The position numbers and the translations under genes were made by a program. 64,000 nucleotides of DNA from Amycolatopsis acidiphila (lineage in GTDB: Bacteria; Actinomycetota; Actinomycetes; Mycobacteriales; Pseudonocardiaceae), in the NCBI RefSeq assembly GCF_021391495.1, contig NZ_CP090063.1:1178001-1242000 (forward strand), in the 5' to 3' direction. Every line of letters begins with the position of its first letter. The first letter of the stretch is position 1. The notes under the pieces were generated by a model, which was not told the DNA's origin, ran no database searches, and was given only the letters and a program-made list of their open reading frames with translations. This document shows positions 8,431 to 17,958 of this stretch, piece after piece.

Positions 8431-9282
8431 ATGGAGACGAGCAAAGTGTCACCCTTCGCGCGTTTCAAGCGCGCGGCCGGCGCGCCCGTCCGGCTCCTTG
8501 AGACGCTGGGCGACCAGGGGACCTTCTATCTGCGTGTTTTCGCGTGGGTGTACCGGGCGATCTTCCGGTACAAGAAGGAACAGACCCGTCTGGTCGCCGA
8601 GGTAGGTATGGGAAGTGGTGCGCTGGCGCTGATCGGCGGGTCGGTCGCCATCACCGGCTTTATGACGTTTTTCGTCGGTACGAGCTCGGGTGTACAGGGT
8701 TATCAGGCACTACGACAGGTCGACTTGACTGCATTGTCGGGATTCGCGTCCGCGTTCATCAATACCCGCCTCGCGGCACCGATCATCGCGGGCGCTGGGC
8801 TCGCGGCGACCGTGGGCACGGGAATCACGGCGCAGCTCGGGGCGATGCGGATCAGCGAGGAGATCGACGCGCTCGAAGTGATGAGCGTGCCTTCGCTGCC
8901 ATATCTGGTCAGCACTCGGTTGATCGCGGGCCTGATCGCCGTGGTTCCGCTTTACGCACTGGCGCTGATTCTCAGCTACCTCGGCTACGAGGCGGTTTCA
9001 GTGCTGTTCTACGGGGTTTCCTCGGGTGGTTACACCCATTACTTCTACGCTTTCCTGCAGCCGATCGACATTCTCTATTCCTTCGTACAGGCGATGGCGA
9101 TGGCTGTGGTGGTGATCCTCGTCCACTGCTACTACGGATACACGGCGAAGGGCGGTCCAGCTGGTGTGGGGGAGGCGGTCGGCCGCGCGGTCCGGACCTC
9201 ACTGATCGGCGTGACGACCGTCACCCTCTTCGTCGCTCTCGCCGTTTACGGCGGCCACGACACCCTGCGGATCTCGGGATAG
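8431..9282 (+). CDS. yrbEB: YrbE-type ABC permease of the Mce transporter (second)
   Basis: Second MlaE-family permease, 283 residues, the partner of yrbEA. It carries SEEIDALEVMSVPSLPYLVSTR and the C-terminal HCYYGYTAKGGPAGVGEAVGRAVR, the two signature regions of the family, with four to five hydrophobic segments. ATG 8431 is chosen because AGAGGA precedes it by about ten bases; ATG 8413 in the same frame is possible. Confidence 0.9.
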   Translation: METSKVSPFARFKRAAGAPVRLLETLGDQGTFYLRVFAWVYRAIFRYKKEQTRLVAEVGMGSGALALIGGSVAITGFMTFFVGTSSGVQGYQALRQVDLTALSGFASAFINTRLAAPIIAGAGLAATVGTGITAQLGAMRISEEIDALEVMSVPSLPYLVSTRLIAGLIAVVPLYALALILSYLGYEAVSVLFYGVSSGGYTHYFYAFLQPIDILYSFVQAMAMAVVVILVHCYYGYTAKGGPAGVGEAVGRAVRTSLIGVTTVTLFVALAVYGGHDTLRISG

Positions 9283-9291
9283 GAACCGGCG

Positions 9292-10488
9292 ATGTCTCAA
9301 GTCACCCTGGATTCCCCCATCACCAAGCGCGTGTCAGGGCTCGGCATGCTGGTCGTCTTCGCCGGGATCGTCGCTCTTGTCTTGGCCATGTTCAACGGGG
9401 CGTTCACGTCGACGACCACTGTGTCCCTGCAGGCTGACCGGGCCGGTCTCATGATGGCCGCCAAGGATCGGGTCAAGTACCACGGCGTGCAGGTTGGCTC
9501 CGTGTCCTCGGTGGAGCTGAACGGGAACATTGTCAAGATCGTGATGCAACTGGATCCCAGTCAGGCGTCCATAATCCCGGCCAATGTCACCGCGGCGATC
9601 AGCCCGGAGACCGCTTTCGGCAACAAGTTCATCGAATTGCAGTCACCGCGGGCTCCCGCGCCCGGGCGGCTGCGAAACGGCACCGTGCTCATCGCCGATC
9701 ATATCGGCACGGAGATCAACACCGTGTTTCAGAATCTGATGAACGTGCTGACGGTGGTCAAGCCGAGCCAGGTCAATGAAACCCTGCAGGCCCTGTCGTC
9801 GTCGTTGCAAGGGCGAGGTGACCAGCTCGGGCGATTCCTCAGTGAGATCAACTCCTATCTCGGATCGTTCAATCCGTTGCTGCCCGAGCTTGACCGGGAC
9901 ATGATCCAAGTGAGCAATGTCAGCAACCTTTACGCCGACATTTCCCCTCAATTCTTCAAGACATTGGAGAACGCGACCCAGATCGGCGCGACCGTGACGG
10001 ACAAACAGGTCGCACTACACGATTTCTTGCAAGAACTGACGAGGCTTGGTGCCACTGGCACCGACTTGTTCAAGCAGAACGGCCAGAACCTGATCGACAC
10101 GATGAGGCTACTCGAGCCCACGAGTGCCTTGCTGGACAAGTACTCGCCCGAGCTCTCATGCTTCCTGCAGGGTGAGGACAATGCCCGTCGGCTACTGGAA
10201 CCCGCACTGGGTGGCAAGAAGCAATCGGGCGTGCTCACGGTGAACATCCTTCCCGGCAAGGAGCCGTACCAGTACCCCAATGACCTTCCGGAGGTCAACG
10301 CGGCATCCGGTCCGGACTGTCACGGGTTGCCGAACCTCGCGAACACACCGGTGCCGGCGCCGGAGATCGTGATAACCGGGAACGGCTATGTTCCTCCGTC
10401 CGGACAAGGCTCGGACGATGTCCAGCTCGGGAACCCGCCGTTGCAGCTTCTCCTTGACCCGACCAGGCGCCAGCAAGGAGCGAAATGA
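9292..10488 (+). CDS. mceA: Mce protein A
   Basis: First of six Mce (MlaD-domain) substrate-binding subunits, 398 residues, anchored by one N-terminal membrane segment near residues 17-37 (LGMLVVFAGIVALVLAMF). The MlaD domain follows (KYHGVQVGSVSSVELNGN, then SPETAFGNKFIEL), and then the long helical region that builds the periplasm-spanning tunnel. The C-terminal part contains a cysteine pair region (LSCFLQGEDN, GPDCHGLPNL). Its stop overlaps the start of mceB (ATGA at 10485-10488). Confidence 0.92.
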   Translation: MSQVTLDSPITKRVSGLGMLVVFAGIVALVLAMFNGAFTSTTTVSLQADRAGLMMAAKDRVKYHGVQVGSVSSVELNGNIVKIVMQLDPSQASIIPANVTAAISPETAFGNKFIELQSPRAPAPGRLRNGTVLIADHIGTEINTVFQNLMNVLTVVKPSQVNETLQALSSSLQGRGDQLGRFLSEINSYLGSFNPLLPELDRDMIQVSNVSNLYADISPQFFKTLENATQIGATVTDKQVALHDFLQELTRLGATGTDLFKQNGQNLIDTMRLLEPTSALLDKYSPELSCFLQGEDNARRLLEPALGGKKQSGVLTVNILPGKEPYQYPNDLPEVNAASGPDCHGLPNLANTPVPAPEIVITGNGYVPPSGQGSDDVQLGNPPLQLLLDPTRRQQGAK

Positions 10489-11528
10489 AGCGGTCATCGG
10501 CGATCGCCGTACGGGGAGATCTCATCCGCGTCGGCATATTCGCCGTCATCGGAGTCGTGATCATCACGCTGCTCGGCATTCAGCTCTCGGGCACCCAGTT
10601 CAACGACGAGAGCAACTACGCCGCGGCGTTCACCGATGTCAGTGGCTTGCGAGCCGGCGACGAAGTGCGGGCTGCCGGTGTCCGCGTCGGATCAGTCGAG
10701 GACATCGCACTGGCCGACGGCGTTCCGCGCATCACCTTCACAGTCGACAAGAACGTGTCGATGACCGACGATGTCCACGCTGCGGTCCGCTACAAGAACC
10801 TTATCGGCGACCGCTATCTCGAGCTGTCCAAAGCAGGCGAATCGATCGTGCTGCTGGCCCCGGGAGCGACGATCCCGGCCACCCGTACGTCGCCCGCATT
10901 GGATCTCGACTCATTGCTCAACGGTTTCCAGCCCTTGTTCCAGGGTCTGCAGCCAGACCAGATCAATCAGCTGTCCCAGGAGCTCATCACGGTCCTGCAG
11001 GGTGAAGGCGGAACGATCCAGGACCTGCTGGGCCACATTGGCTCCCTGACCAGCACCCTCGCGGACCGTGACCAGGTCATCGGAAGCGTGATCACGAACA
11101 TGAACAGTGTGTTGGGCACCGTCAACCAGCACGGCAGTGAGTTCTCCGTGACGCTTTCGCGGCTACAACAGCTGGTGAGCGGGCTCGCCGCGGACCGGCA
11201 AGTGCTCGGGTCATCGCTCGACCGCATCGCGTCGCTGACCGGGTCGTTCAACACGATGCTCGAGCAGGTCAGGCCCTCGTTGAGGTCCACGGTGGACCAG
11301 TTCGGCCGGACGATCACCAACGTCGACGCCGACAAGGGCGAGCTGGATCAGAACTTGAAGGATCTCGTGGACTTCTATACCCGGGCGAGCAGGATTGGCG
11401 CGTACGGGAGTTTCACCAACGCTTACCTGTGCGGGCTGCAGATCAAGCTGACCGGCCCCGATGGCAAGACGATCTACACGCCGTGGATCGATTCGAACAG
11501 CAGCAGCGAACGTTGCAGGGACAACTGA
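10485..11528 (+). CDS. mceB: Mce protein B
   Basis: Second Mce subunit, 347 residues. One N-terminal membrane segment (RVGIFAVIGVVIITLLGIQL) is followed by the MlaD domain (AAFTDVSGLRAGDEVRAAGV, then YKNLIGDRYLEL) and a helical tail. The C terminus ends in LCGLQIKLTGPDG, as in other MceB proteins. Translationally coupled to its neighbours by 4-base and 1-base overlaps. Confidence 0.92.
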   Translation: MKRSSAIAVRGDLIRVGIFAVIGVVIITLLGIQLSGTQFNDESNYAAAFTDVSGLRAGDEVRAAGVRVGSVEDIALADGVPRITFTVDKNVSMTDDVHAAVRYKNLIGDRYLELSKAGESIVLLAPGATIPATRTSPALDLDSLLNGFQPLFQGLQPDQINQLSQELITVLQGEGGTIQDLLGHIGSLTSTLADRDQVIGSVITNMNSVLGTVNQHGSEFSVTLSRLQQLVSGLAADRQVLGSSLDRIASLTGSFNTMLEQVRPSLRSTVDQFGRTITNVDADKGELDQNLKDLVDFYTRASRIGAYGSFTNAYLCGLQIKLTGPDGKTIYTPWIDSNSSSERCRDN

Positions 11529-12547
11529 TGAAGACCTTCCGCGAGATGAACCACACCCGCGTCGGCGTCATCGGTGTCGTCGCGGTAGTGGCCGCCATGC
11601 TGATCCTGTTCAACATCACCACATTCCCGCAGCTGACCGGTGCGACCGAGTACACCGCGGATTTCGCCAACGCGGGTGGCCTGCAATCCGGCGACGCCGT
11701 GCGGATAGGCGGAGTCCAGGTCGGCAAGGTCAGGGACTTGACGCTCGCCGGCGACAAGATAGTCGTGACCTTCGACATCACCGATGACAACGCCCGCATC
11801 GGCGACGAGAGCACGCTGGCGATCAAGACGGAAACCCTGTTGGGAAGGAAGTTCCTGGCGATCACCGGCAGAGGGGCCAAGGCCGCTGATCCCGGCGCCG
11901 CGATCCCGGTGTCGCGCACTCAGGTGCCCTATGACCTCACGACGCAGCTGGGCGATCTCGCCACCACGTCGGGACAGATCGATGTCACCCAGCTGTCACA
12001 GGCATTGGATTCGGTCTCGGGTGCCCTTGCCGGCTCGCCACCGGAAATGAAGCAGGCACTGACGGGTTTGAGCAGGTTGTCGCAGACCATCTCCTCCCGC
12101 GACGGTGAGATCCAGCAGCTGCTGACCAACGCGGAGGGAGTGACCGGTGTGCTGGCCGACCGCAACAAGCAGCTGACGCAACTGTTCGTCGACGGCAATT
12201 CGCTACTGTCCGAGCTCGTGGCCCGCCGACAGGCCATTCACGACTTGCTGGTCAACGTCGGTGCTGTCGCCGATCAGCTGTCCGGCTTGGTCAAGGACAA
12301 CCAGGCCCAACTGGGCCCGACGCTGACCCACCTGAATTCCGTGCTGGACATGTTGCGGCAAAACGAAGGCAACATCGCGACCGCACTCGAGCAGCTCGGT
12401 CCCTACGCGACGCGGCTGGGATCGGCGATCTCCAGCGGACCGTTCTGGGATGCCTACATCCAGAACCTGATCCCGGGCAACCTCATTCCCTTACCAGCCT
12501 TGCCTGGCAGCGAGGGCGCCGCCACCCAGGCCACCGGAGGTCGCTGA
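11528..12547 (+). CDS. mceC: Mce protein C
   Basis: Third Mce subunit, 339 residues, starting at ATG 11528, which shares a base with the mceB stop. It has a membrane segment near residues 10-28, the MlaD domain (DFANAGGLQSGDAVRIGGVQ, then KTETLLGRKFLAI) and a long helical part with repeated Leu/Gln heptads. The C terminus ends in the MceC-like PFWDAYIQNLIPGNLI. Confidence 0.92.
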   Translation: MKTFREMNHTRVGVIGVVAVVAAMLILFNITTFPQLTGATEYTADFANAGGLQSGDAVRIGGVQVGKVRDLTLAGDKIVVTFDITDDNARIGDESTLAIKTETLLGRKFLAITGRGAKAADPGAAIPVSRTQVPYDLTTQLGDLATTSGQIDVTQLSQALDSVSGALAGSPPEMKQALTGLSRLSQTISSRDGEIQQLLTNAEGVTGVLADRNKQLTQLFVDGNSLLSELVARRQAIHDLLVNVGAVADQLSGLVKDNQAQLGPTLTHLNSVLDMLRQNEGNIATALEQLGPYATRLGSAISSGPFWDAYIQNLIPGNLIPLPALPGSEGAATQATGGR

Positions 12548-13827
12548 TGGTTCGCGTGAAATGGCCCCGTCTCGACGGAAAACGGGCTTGGGCCTACAAG
12601 ATTCTCGCCGGATTCGTCGTGCTGGCTCTGCTGGCGGCCGGTGCGGTGATCTACCTGGGGAGCGGAAGGACGACAGGTAACGTCGTTTTTCCCACCGCGA
12701 CGAGCCTGTATGCCGGCGACGACGTCCGCATCCTCGGCCTCAAAGTCGGCTCGGTCGACGAGGTCACCCCCGCCGCGGACGGAGTCCACGTCCGCTTCCA
12801 CTACGACTCGAAATACCACGTCCCTGCGGAGGCGCGGGCGGCCATCGTCTCCCCGGCACTGGTCTCCTCGCGATATGTGGAGCTGACGCCCGCATACACC
12901 GGCGGCCCAGAGCTCGCCGACGGCGACACCATCCCCGTACAGCGCACCGCGGTGCCGGTCGAATTCGACCAGATCAAAGATGAGCTGAACAAGCTGGCGT
13001 CCGGCCTCGGCCCGGACGGGGCCAACAAGTCCGGTTCACTGACCCGGCTTCTGGACACCGGGGCCAGCTACCAAGGGCAGGGACAGGACTTCCACGACAC
13101 GATCCAGCAAGTGACGCAGGCGATCCAGACGTTGTCGGACGGGAGGACGGACTTGTTCGGCACGGTGCGAAACCTGGCGGTGTTCGTGAGCGCGCTGAAC
13201 GCCAGCGACGACCAGATCACGCAGTTCATGGGCAGGCTCGACAGTGTTTCCGCGACGCTGAACGACAATCGGGACAATTTCTCCACGGCCATCTCACAAC
13301 TGGACACCGCGGCCGCGGACGTGCAGACGTTCCTGGCGAGCAACCGTGGCCAACTCAAGGACGGAACCGACAAACTGTCGGAGCTGCTCGGGGTCGTCGC
13401 GAACGAGCGTGACGCTCTCGCGCAGGCCCTGCACGTGGCGCCGACGGTCCTGTCGAACGCCTACAACATCTACGACCCGCTGAGCGGCGCGTTCACCGGC
13501 TCGCTCCAGGTCGCCAACCTGCAAAATCCGGCCCTGTTCGTCTGTTCCGGAATCGGCGCTGCGGCGAAGGCGACTCCGGTCGAAGCCGGCCAGTTGTGCC
13601 AGCAGACGCTGGGGCCGCTGCTGAACCTGCTGCAGGTCAACTACCCGCCGGTGGGGGTCAATCCGATCGTTCGGCCCGGTACCCCCGGCAGCGGCACTGT
13701 CCGGCCGACCGGACCGGGTACACCAGCCGGCCCGGGCACCTCGCAGAGTCCGGCGGTCGTGCCCGATTCCGGTGGTGCGATGGCGAAGACGCTCGGACAG
13801 CTCCTCGGCGGACAGGAGACGAAGTGA
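12547..13827 (+). CDS. mceD: Mce protein D
   Basis: Fourth Mce subunit, 426 residues. It has an N-terminal membrane segment (ILAGFVVLALLAAGAVIYL), the MlaD domain (SLYAGDDVRILGLKVGSVDE, then VSPALVSSRYVELTPAYTGG) and a helical body. It ends in a Pro/Gly/Thr-rich low-complexity tail (about residues 375-405), which is usual for MceD. Its stop overlaps the mceE start. Confidence 0.92.
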   Translation: MVRVKWPRLDGKRAWAYKILAGFVVLALLAAGAVIYLGSGRTTGNVVFPTATSLYAGDDVRILGLKVGSVDEVTPAADGVHVRFHYDSKYHVPAEARAAIVSPALVSSRYVELTPAYTGGPELADGDTIPVQRTAVPVEFDQIKDELNKLASGLGPDGANKSGSLTRLLDTGASYQGQGQDFHDTIQQVTQAIQTLSDGRTDLFGTVRNLAVFVSALNASDDQITQFMGRLDSVSATLNDNRDNFSTAISQLDTAAADVQTFLASNRGQLKDGTDKLSELLGVVANERDALAQALHVAPTVLSNAYNIYDPLSGAFTGSLQVANLQNPALFVCSGIGAAAKATPVEAGQLCQQTLGPLLNLLQVNYPPVGVNPIVRPGTPGSGTVRPTGPGTPAGPGTSQSPAVVPDSGGAMAKTLGQLLGGQETK

Positions 13828-15059
13828 TGCGACCGGTACGCACGTTGGCTCCGCTGTGCCTGGTGGGCGCGCTCACCCTCAGCGGGTGTATGGCGGGTGG
13901 TCTCGGCGCGGTCCCGTTACCCGGCACCGAAGGCCGGGATCAGGGCTCATACACCGCGAAGATCGAGCTCCCCAACGCCTCCGAGATCTATCCCAATACC
14001 CGGGTCATGGTCGACAACGTCGACGTCGGCACTGTGACCTCGGTGCGGCTGCAGAACTGGCATGCCGAAGCAACGGTCTCCCTCAACCCGGGCGTGGTGC
14101 TGCCGGCCAACGCCGAAGCCAGCGTCGGCCAGACCACCTTGTTGGGGGCGAAGTACCTCGCGCTGGATCCGCCGACCGGAGCGGCGGCGCAAGGAAAGCT
14201 CACCGACGGAGCGATCATCCAGCTCGGACAGAGTCACAACTATCCGGACACCGAAGATGTACTCGCCAGCGTTTCCCTGCTGCTCAACGGCGGCGGGCTG
14301 CAGCAGGTCCAGACCATTACGACCGAGCTCAACAAAGCTCTCGGAAACGGCCGCGACGTACAAGTCCGGCAGACGCTGCAGCAGATGGACACCTTGACCA
14401 GCACTCTCGACCGGCAGCGCAACGACATCACCGCCGCCATCGACGGGCTCGACCGCTTGGGACGCCAGGCCAAAGAGCACGACCAGGTGATCCAGGACGT
14501 GCTCACCCAGATGCCGGCGGCACTGCAGACACTGAACCAGGAACGAACCACCTTGACCGATGCGCTGAACAGCCTCGGGACGTTCTCGGACTCGGCGACC
14601 AGCACCGTCAACGAGCTCCGTGACACCCTGACGCGCAACCTGGAGAACCTGACGCCGGTCCTGCAGGGGCTGGCGGACTCGGGGCACGCCCTCGTCGGCT
14701 CCACCGGGCTGCTGGCCACGGGGTTGTTCCCGCTCAAGACGAACAGGAGTCTGTTCAAGGGCGACTACGCGAGCCTTTCGATCATTTTGGACCTGACCGA
14801 TTCGGCGATCAGCAAGTACTACCTCGCCCTGCTCCAGGGGACCCCGCTGGGCAATGTGCTTCCCGGGCTCGGCGGGGCCGCGGGCAATCCGCTCCAGGCA
14901 CCTGTCGGTGGCAAATACGAGGGCGTCGGCGGGACTGGCCCGCTTCCCGCTCCACCACCGAGCAACGATCAGGATCCCTCGCAGGCGGCCGGCAGCGTCA
15001 ACGGATTGATCAACGGCCTCCTCGGCGGGCTGACCGGCGGACAGGCAGGTGGCCGATGA
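13827..15059 (+). CDS. mceE: Mce protein E, lipoprotein
   Basis: Fifth Mce subunit and the lipoprotein member, 410 residues. The N terminus MRPVRTLAPLCLVGALTLSG is followed by Cys, giving the lipobox LSGC for lipid attachment. The MlaD domain follows (IYPNTRVMVDNVDVGTVTSV, then GQTTLLGAKYLALDPP), then a helical region and a Pro/Gly-rich tail. ATG 13827 overlaps the mceD stop; a GTG at 13824 is an alternative. In-frame sequence before that is the shadow of mceD. Confidence 0.92.
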   Translation: MRPVRTLAPLCLVGALTLSGCMAGGLGAVPLPGTEGRDQGSYTAKIELPNASEIYPNTRVMVDNVDVGTVTSVRLQNWHAEATVSLNPGVVLPANAEASVGQTTLLGAKYLALDPPTGAAAQGKLTDGAIIQLGQSHNYPDTEDVLASVSLLLNGGGLQQVQTITTELNKALGNGRDVQVRQTLQQMDTLTSTLDRQRNDITAAIDGLDRLGRQAKEHDQVIQDVLTQMPAALQTLNQERTTLTDALNSLGTFSDSATSTVNELRDTLTRNLENLTPVLQGLADSGHALVGSTGLLATGLFPLKTNRSLFKGDYASLSIILDLTDSAISKYYLALLQGTPLGNVLPGLGGAAGNPLQAPVGGKYEGVGGTGPLPAPPPSNDQDPSQAAGSVNGLINGLLGGLTGGQAGGR

Positions 15060-16426
15060 TCCCCAGGTTCGTCCGCGTTCAGCTGCTGATCTTCGCGATC
15101 GTCAGCGTGGTGAGCATCGCCGTGGTGGTCGTGGTGTACGCGCAGGTGCCGACCTTGCTGGGAATCGGCCAGCGCACGCTCAACGTCAAGCTCACCGACG
15201 CGGCGGGGCTGTACGTGGGCTCCCGCGTCACTTACAACGGGGTCGAGATCGGCCGGGTCACGTCCGTGACCGCCAGCCCCGACGGGGCGAACGCCGCACT
15301 GTCGGTCAGCAGCGATTACCGGATCCCCAGTGATGCCCGCGCGAACGTGCACAGCGTGTCCGCCATCGGTGAGCAGTACATCGACCTTGCGCCGGGAAGC
15401 GCCCAGCAGACCAGGTTTCTCGCCGACGGGGCAACCATCCCGGTCGGACGTACCAGCGTGCCCACTCCCACCGGCACGCTCCTGGACAACGCGAACAGCC
15501 TCATCGCGTCCGTGCCACCGGACAGCCTGCGGACATCCCTGCAAGAGCTGTCGGCCGCCTTCGACGGCACCGGGCCTGACCTCCAGCGCATCCTCGATCA
15601 GGCGGGTGCGCTCGTGGGAGATGCCCAGCAGAATTTCGGGCCTACTCAACAGTTGATCCAGGACGCGGGCCCGCTGCTGAACACCCAGACCGTGAGCAGC
15701 CCGCAGATCCGGGCTCTGGTCAACAGCCTCGCCGGCTTCACCGACACGGTCCATGCCGACGACGCCACCATCCGATCGCTGGTCGACCGCGGGATCCCCG
15801 CGGCGCAACAAGTCGACGGCCTGTTCCAGGACCTCAAGCCCACGCTGCCGATCCTGCTGGCCAACCTGTCGAGCGTGGAACAGGTCCTGGTGACCTACAA
15901 CCCGGCGATCGAGGATGTACTGGTCACCTATCCGGCCTTGACCACCGCGCTCATTTCGGCCACCGCGCCGCATCAAGACGACCAGAGTCTCGCCATCGAC
16001 TTCCGGACGACGGCACTGACACCGCCGCCTTGCACTACCGGGTTCCTGCCTGCGGATCAGCACCGGTCGCCGGATGATCTCAGTGAGGTGTCCACCCCGG
16101 ACGATCTGTACTGCAAGCTGCCCCACGACGACCCGACCGAGGTCCGGGGTGTGCGCAACATTCCCTGTCTCGACGCTCCCGGGCGCCGTGCCGCGACCGT
16201 GCAGGAGTGCGCCGGCGCGGGTTTCCAGCCGACGCAACAGAAGAACACCGCGTTTCCGGCGGGCAGCCCGCTCGGGAACCTGACTTCCGCTCTGTACGAC
16301 CCGAAGACCGGCTCAGGAGTTTCCGCGGACGGACAGTTGTTCGACCTCGGTGGGATCGGAATCAACGGAAAGTCGAAGGAGGACCTTACATGGCAACGAA
16401 TGCTGCTCGCTCCGGTGGAACGATGA
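15056..16426 (+). CDS. mceF: Mce protein F
   Basis: Sixth Mce subunit, 456 residues, overlapping the mceE stop by four bases. It has a membrane segment near residues 8-28 (LLIFAIVSVVSIAVVVVVYA), the MlaD domain (DAAGLYVGSRVTYNGVEIG, then SAIGEQYIDLAPGS) and a helical body. The Cys-containing C-terminal region (PPCTTGFLPADQ, YCKLPHDDPTEVRGVRNIPC) is typical of MceF. With it, all six Mce chains of a hetero-hexameric tunnel are present and open. Confidence 0.92.
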   Translation: MIPRFVRVQLLIFAIVSVVSIAVVVVVYAQVPTLLGIGQRTLNVKLTDAAGLYVGSRVTYNGVEIGRVTSVTASPDGANAALSVSSDYRIPSDARANVHSVSAIGEQYIDLAPGSAQQTRFLADGATIPVGRTSVPTPTGTLLDNANSLIASVPPDSLRTSLQELSAAFDGTGPDLQRILDQAGALVGDAQQNFGPTQQLIQDAGPLLNTQTVSSPQIRALVNSLAGFTDTVHADDATIRSLVDRGIPAAQQVDGLFQDLKPTLPILLANLSSVEQVLVTYNPAIEDVLVTYPALTTALISATAPHQDDQSLAIDFRTTALTPPPCTTGFLPADQHRSPDDLSEVSTPDDLYCKLPHDDPTEVRGVRNIPCLDAPGRRAATVQECAGAGFQPTQQKNTAFPAGSPLGNLTSALYDPKTGSGVSADGQLFDLGGIGINGKSKEDLTWQRMLLAPVER

Positions 16427-17148
16427 CCGAGCCCGACGAAACGGGGCGGGATGCGATTCCGGACGACACCATCGTGGACGAGGAAACCGTGCCGGGTGAC
16501 GTGACTCCGGATGAGGAGGCCGTGGACGGGACGAGTCCCCTGGCCGCTCGTCCTCGCCCCAGCCCGTTCCCGCGCAAGTCCGTTTCCGACGAGGCGGGCG
16601 ACTCGCCGGATGCCACGGACGATCGGGACGAGGACGCGGACCAGGCCCGGCCGAAGCCGCGAAAAAGGCTCCATGGCTGGTTGATCGCAGCCACGCTGGT
16701 GATCTGCCTCGCGCTCGTCGCAGTCGGGGCCATGGCCGGCTTCGCCTTGTGGCGCGGGCACGAGCAAGACCTCGACCGGGCCGCCGCAGCCGACGCCGCG
16801 CGGGCCGAGGTCACCAACATCCTGACGATCGACCCGAAAACGGTCGACGTGGATGTGCAGCACATCATCGATGGCTCCACCGGGGCGTTCAAGACCGACT
16901 TCACCTCGCGCAAGGACGTGTTCGCCGACGTGGTCAAGGAACAGAACGTCAGCTCGACCAGCGACATCCGGTCCATCGGTGTCGAGTCGTCGACCGTGAG
17001 CCAGGCCAGTGTGCTCGTCGCGGCGACATCGACCGTGACCAACACGGCGTCGTCCGGTCAGCCGCAGCCGCGGGACTACCGGATTCGGGTGCAGCTGGAC
17101 AAGGAAGCGGGCCACTGGCTGGCCTCGCAGATCGAATTCGTGCCGTGA
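16390..17148 (+). CDS. Mce-associated membrane protein (first)
   Basis: 252 residues: an acidic, disordered N terminus of about 95 residues, one membrane segment (WLIAATLVICLALVAVGAMA) and an extracytoplasmic domain of the Mce-associated (Mam, VirB8/NTF2-like) type. Such proteins stabilise Mce complexes. The ATG at 16390 is chosen for the strong AAGGAGG at 16377-16383, although this means a 37-base overlap with mceF. ATG 16423, overlapping the mceF stop, is the alternative. Confidence 0.85.
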   Translation: MATNAARSGGTMTEPDETGRDAIPDDTIVDEETVPGDVTPDEEAVDGTSPLAARPRPSPFPRKSVSDEAGDSPDATDDRDEDADQARPKPRKRLHGWLIAATLVICLALVAVGAMAGFALWRGHEQDLDRAAAADAARAEVTNILTIDPKTVDVDVQHIIDGSTGAFKTDFTSRKDVFADVVKEQNVSSTSDIRSIGVESSTVSQASVLVAATSTVTNTASSGQPQPRDYRIRVQLDKEAGHWLASQIEFVP

Positions 17149-17165
17149 CCGGAGGAGTAGCAGCG

Positions 17166-17879
17166 ATGGCCGCAGAAACCACAGTCGACGAACGCGATGA
17201 ATTGGACGACCGGCGCGACCAGAGGCCGGAGGAGACACCCGATGAGAACCCGCGGGGAGAGGACGCGGACGAGACGCCGGAGGAAGTGACCGGTGAAGAC
17301 GAGCCGACGCGCCCGGCTGCCCGCGAACGACGGTCGTGGATCAGCGCCGTTCTGCGCTGGCCGACCACGCCGGTGCGCGCTTTTGCGCGTCTCCTCATGC
17401 GAAAGCCCGTGCTCACCCTTTGTGTGCTCGGCGTCATCGCTCTGCTGCTGGCGGGCGGTGTCGGCGTCGTGGCGTACCTGCGACAGCAGCAAACCACAGC
17501 GATGGACGCGCGTGGCGCAGCCACGGACGCGGCGCGCTCCGAGATCACCACGATCCTGTCCTACAACTACCAGACCTTCGACCGCGACCTCATGAACGCG
17601 ACAGAGCTGCTCACCGGCGACTTTCAACAGCAGTACCGGGATCTGATGACCGGTACCGTCCGGACTGCCGCACTGGACCAACAAACCGTGACGAACGCGA
17701 GTGTCGCCAGGTCGTCGGTGATTTCGGCGACGCCCGCCAGCGTCGAGACCCTGATCTTCGTGAACCAGACCACGACCAGCAAGGCGAGTCAGGGACCACA
17801 GCTCAGCGGAAGCCGAGTGCAAGTGACGATGACCAAGGTGGGGGACCGGTGGCTGATCTCCCACCTGACGCCGCTGTAG
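17166..17879 (+). CDS. Mce-associated membrane protein (second)
   Basis: 237 residues with the same plan as its upstream neighbour: acidic N terminus (about 55 residues), one membrane segment (LTLCVLGVIALLLAGGVGVV) and a C-terminal Mam domain ending VTMTKVGDRWLISHLTPL. It is the last gene of the mce operon and is followed by a strong hairpin. GGAGGAGTAG precedes the ATG. Confidence 0.85.
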   Translation: MAAETTVDERDELDDRRDQRPEETPDENPRGEDADETPEEVTGEDEPTRPAARERRSWISAVLRWPTTPVRAFARLLMRKPVLTLCVLGVIALLLAGGVGVVAYLRQQQTTAMDARGAATDAARSEITTILSYNYQTFDRDLMNATELLTGDFQQQYRDLMTGTVRTAALDQQTVTNASVARSSVISATPASVETLIFVNQTTTSKASQGPQLSGSRVQVTMTKVGDRWLISHLTPL

Positions 17880-17888
17880 CCGCCCGAC

Positions 17889-17925
17889 GCGGATGGCATG
17901 CGCGCTTTTCGGACATGCCATCCGC
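17889..17925. terminator. strong hairpin after the mce operon
   Basis: GCGGATGGCATG and its exact complement CATGCCATCCGC form a 12-bp stem with a 13-nt loop containing TTTT. It lies 10 bp after the last mce-operon stop and 34 bp before the end of the convergent TetR gene, so it can serve both transcripts. Confidence 0.75.
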
Positions 17926-17958
17926 CCTCAGGCGGTGCGGGCGGGCAGGGCCATGCCT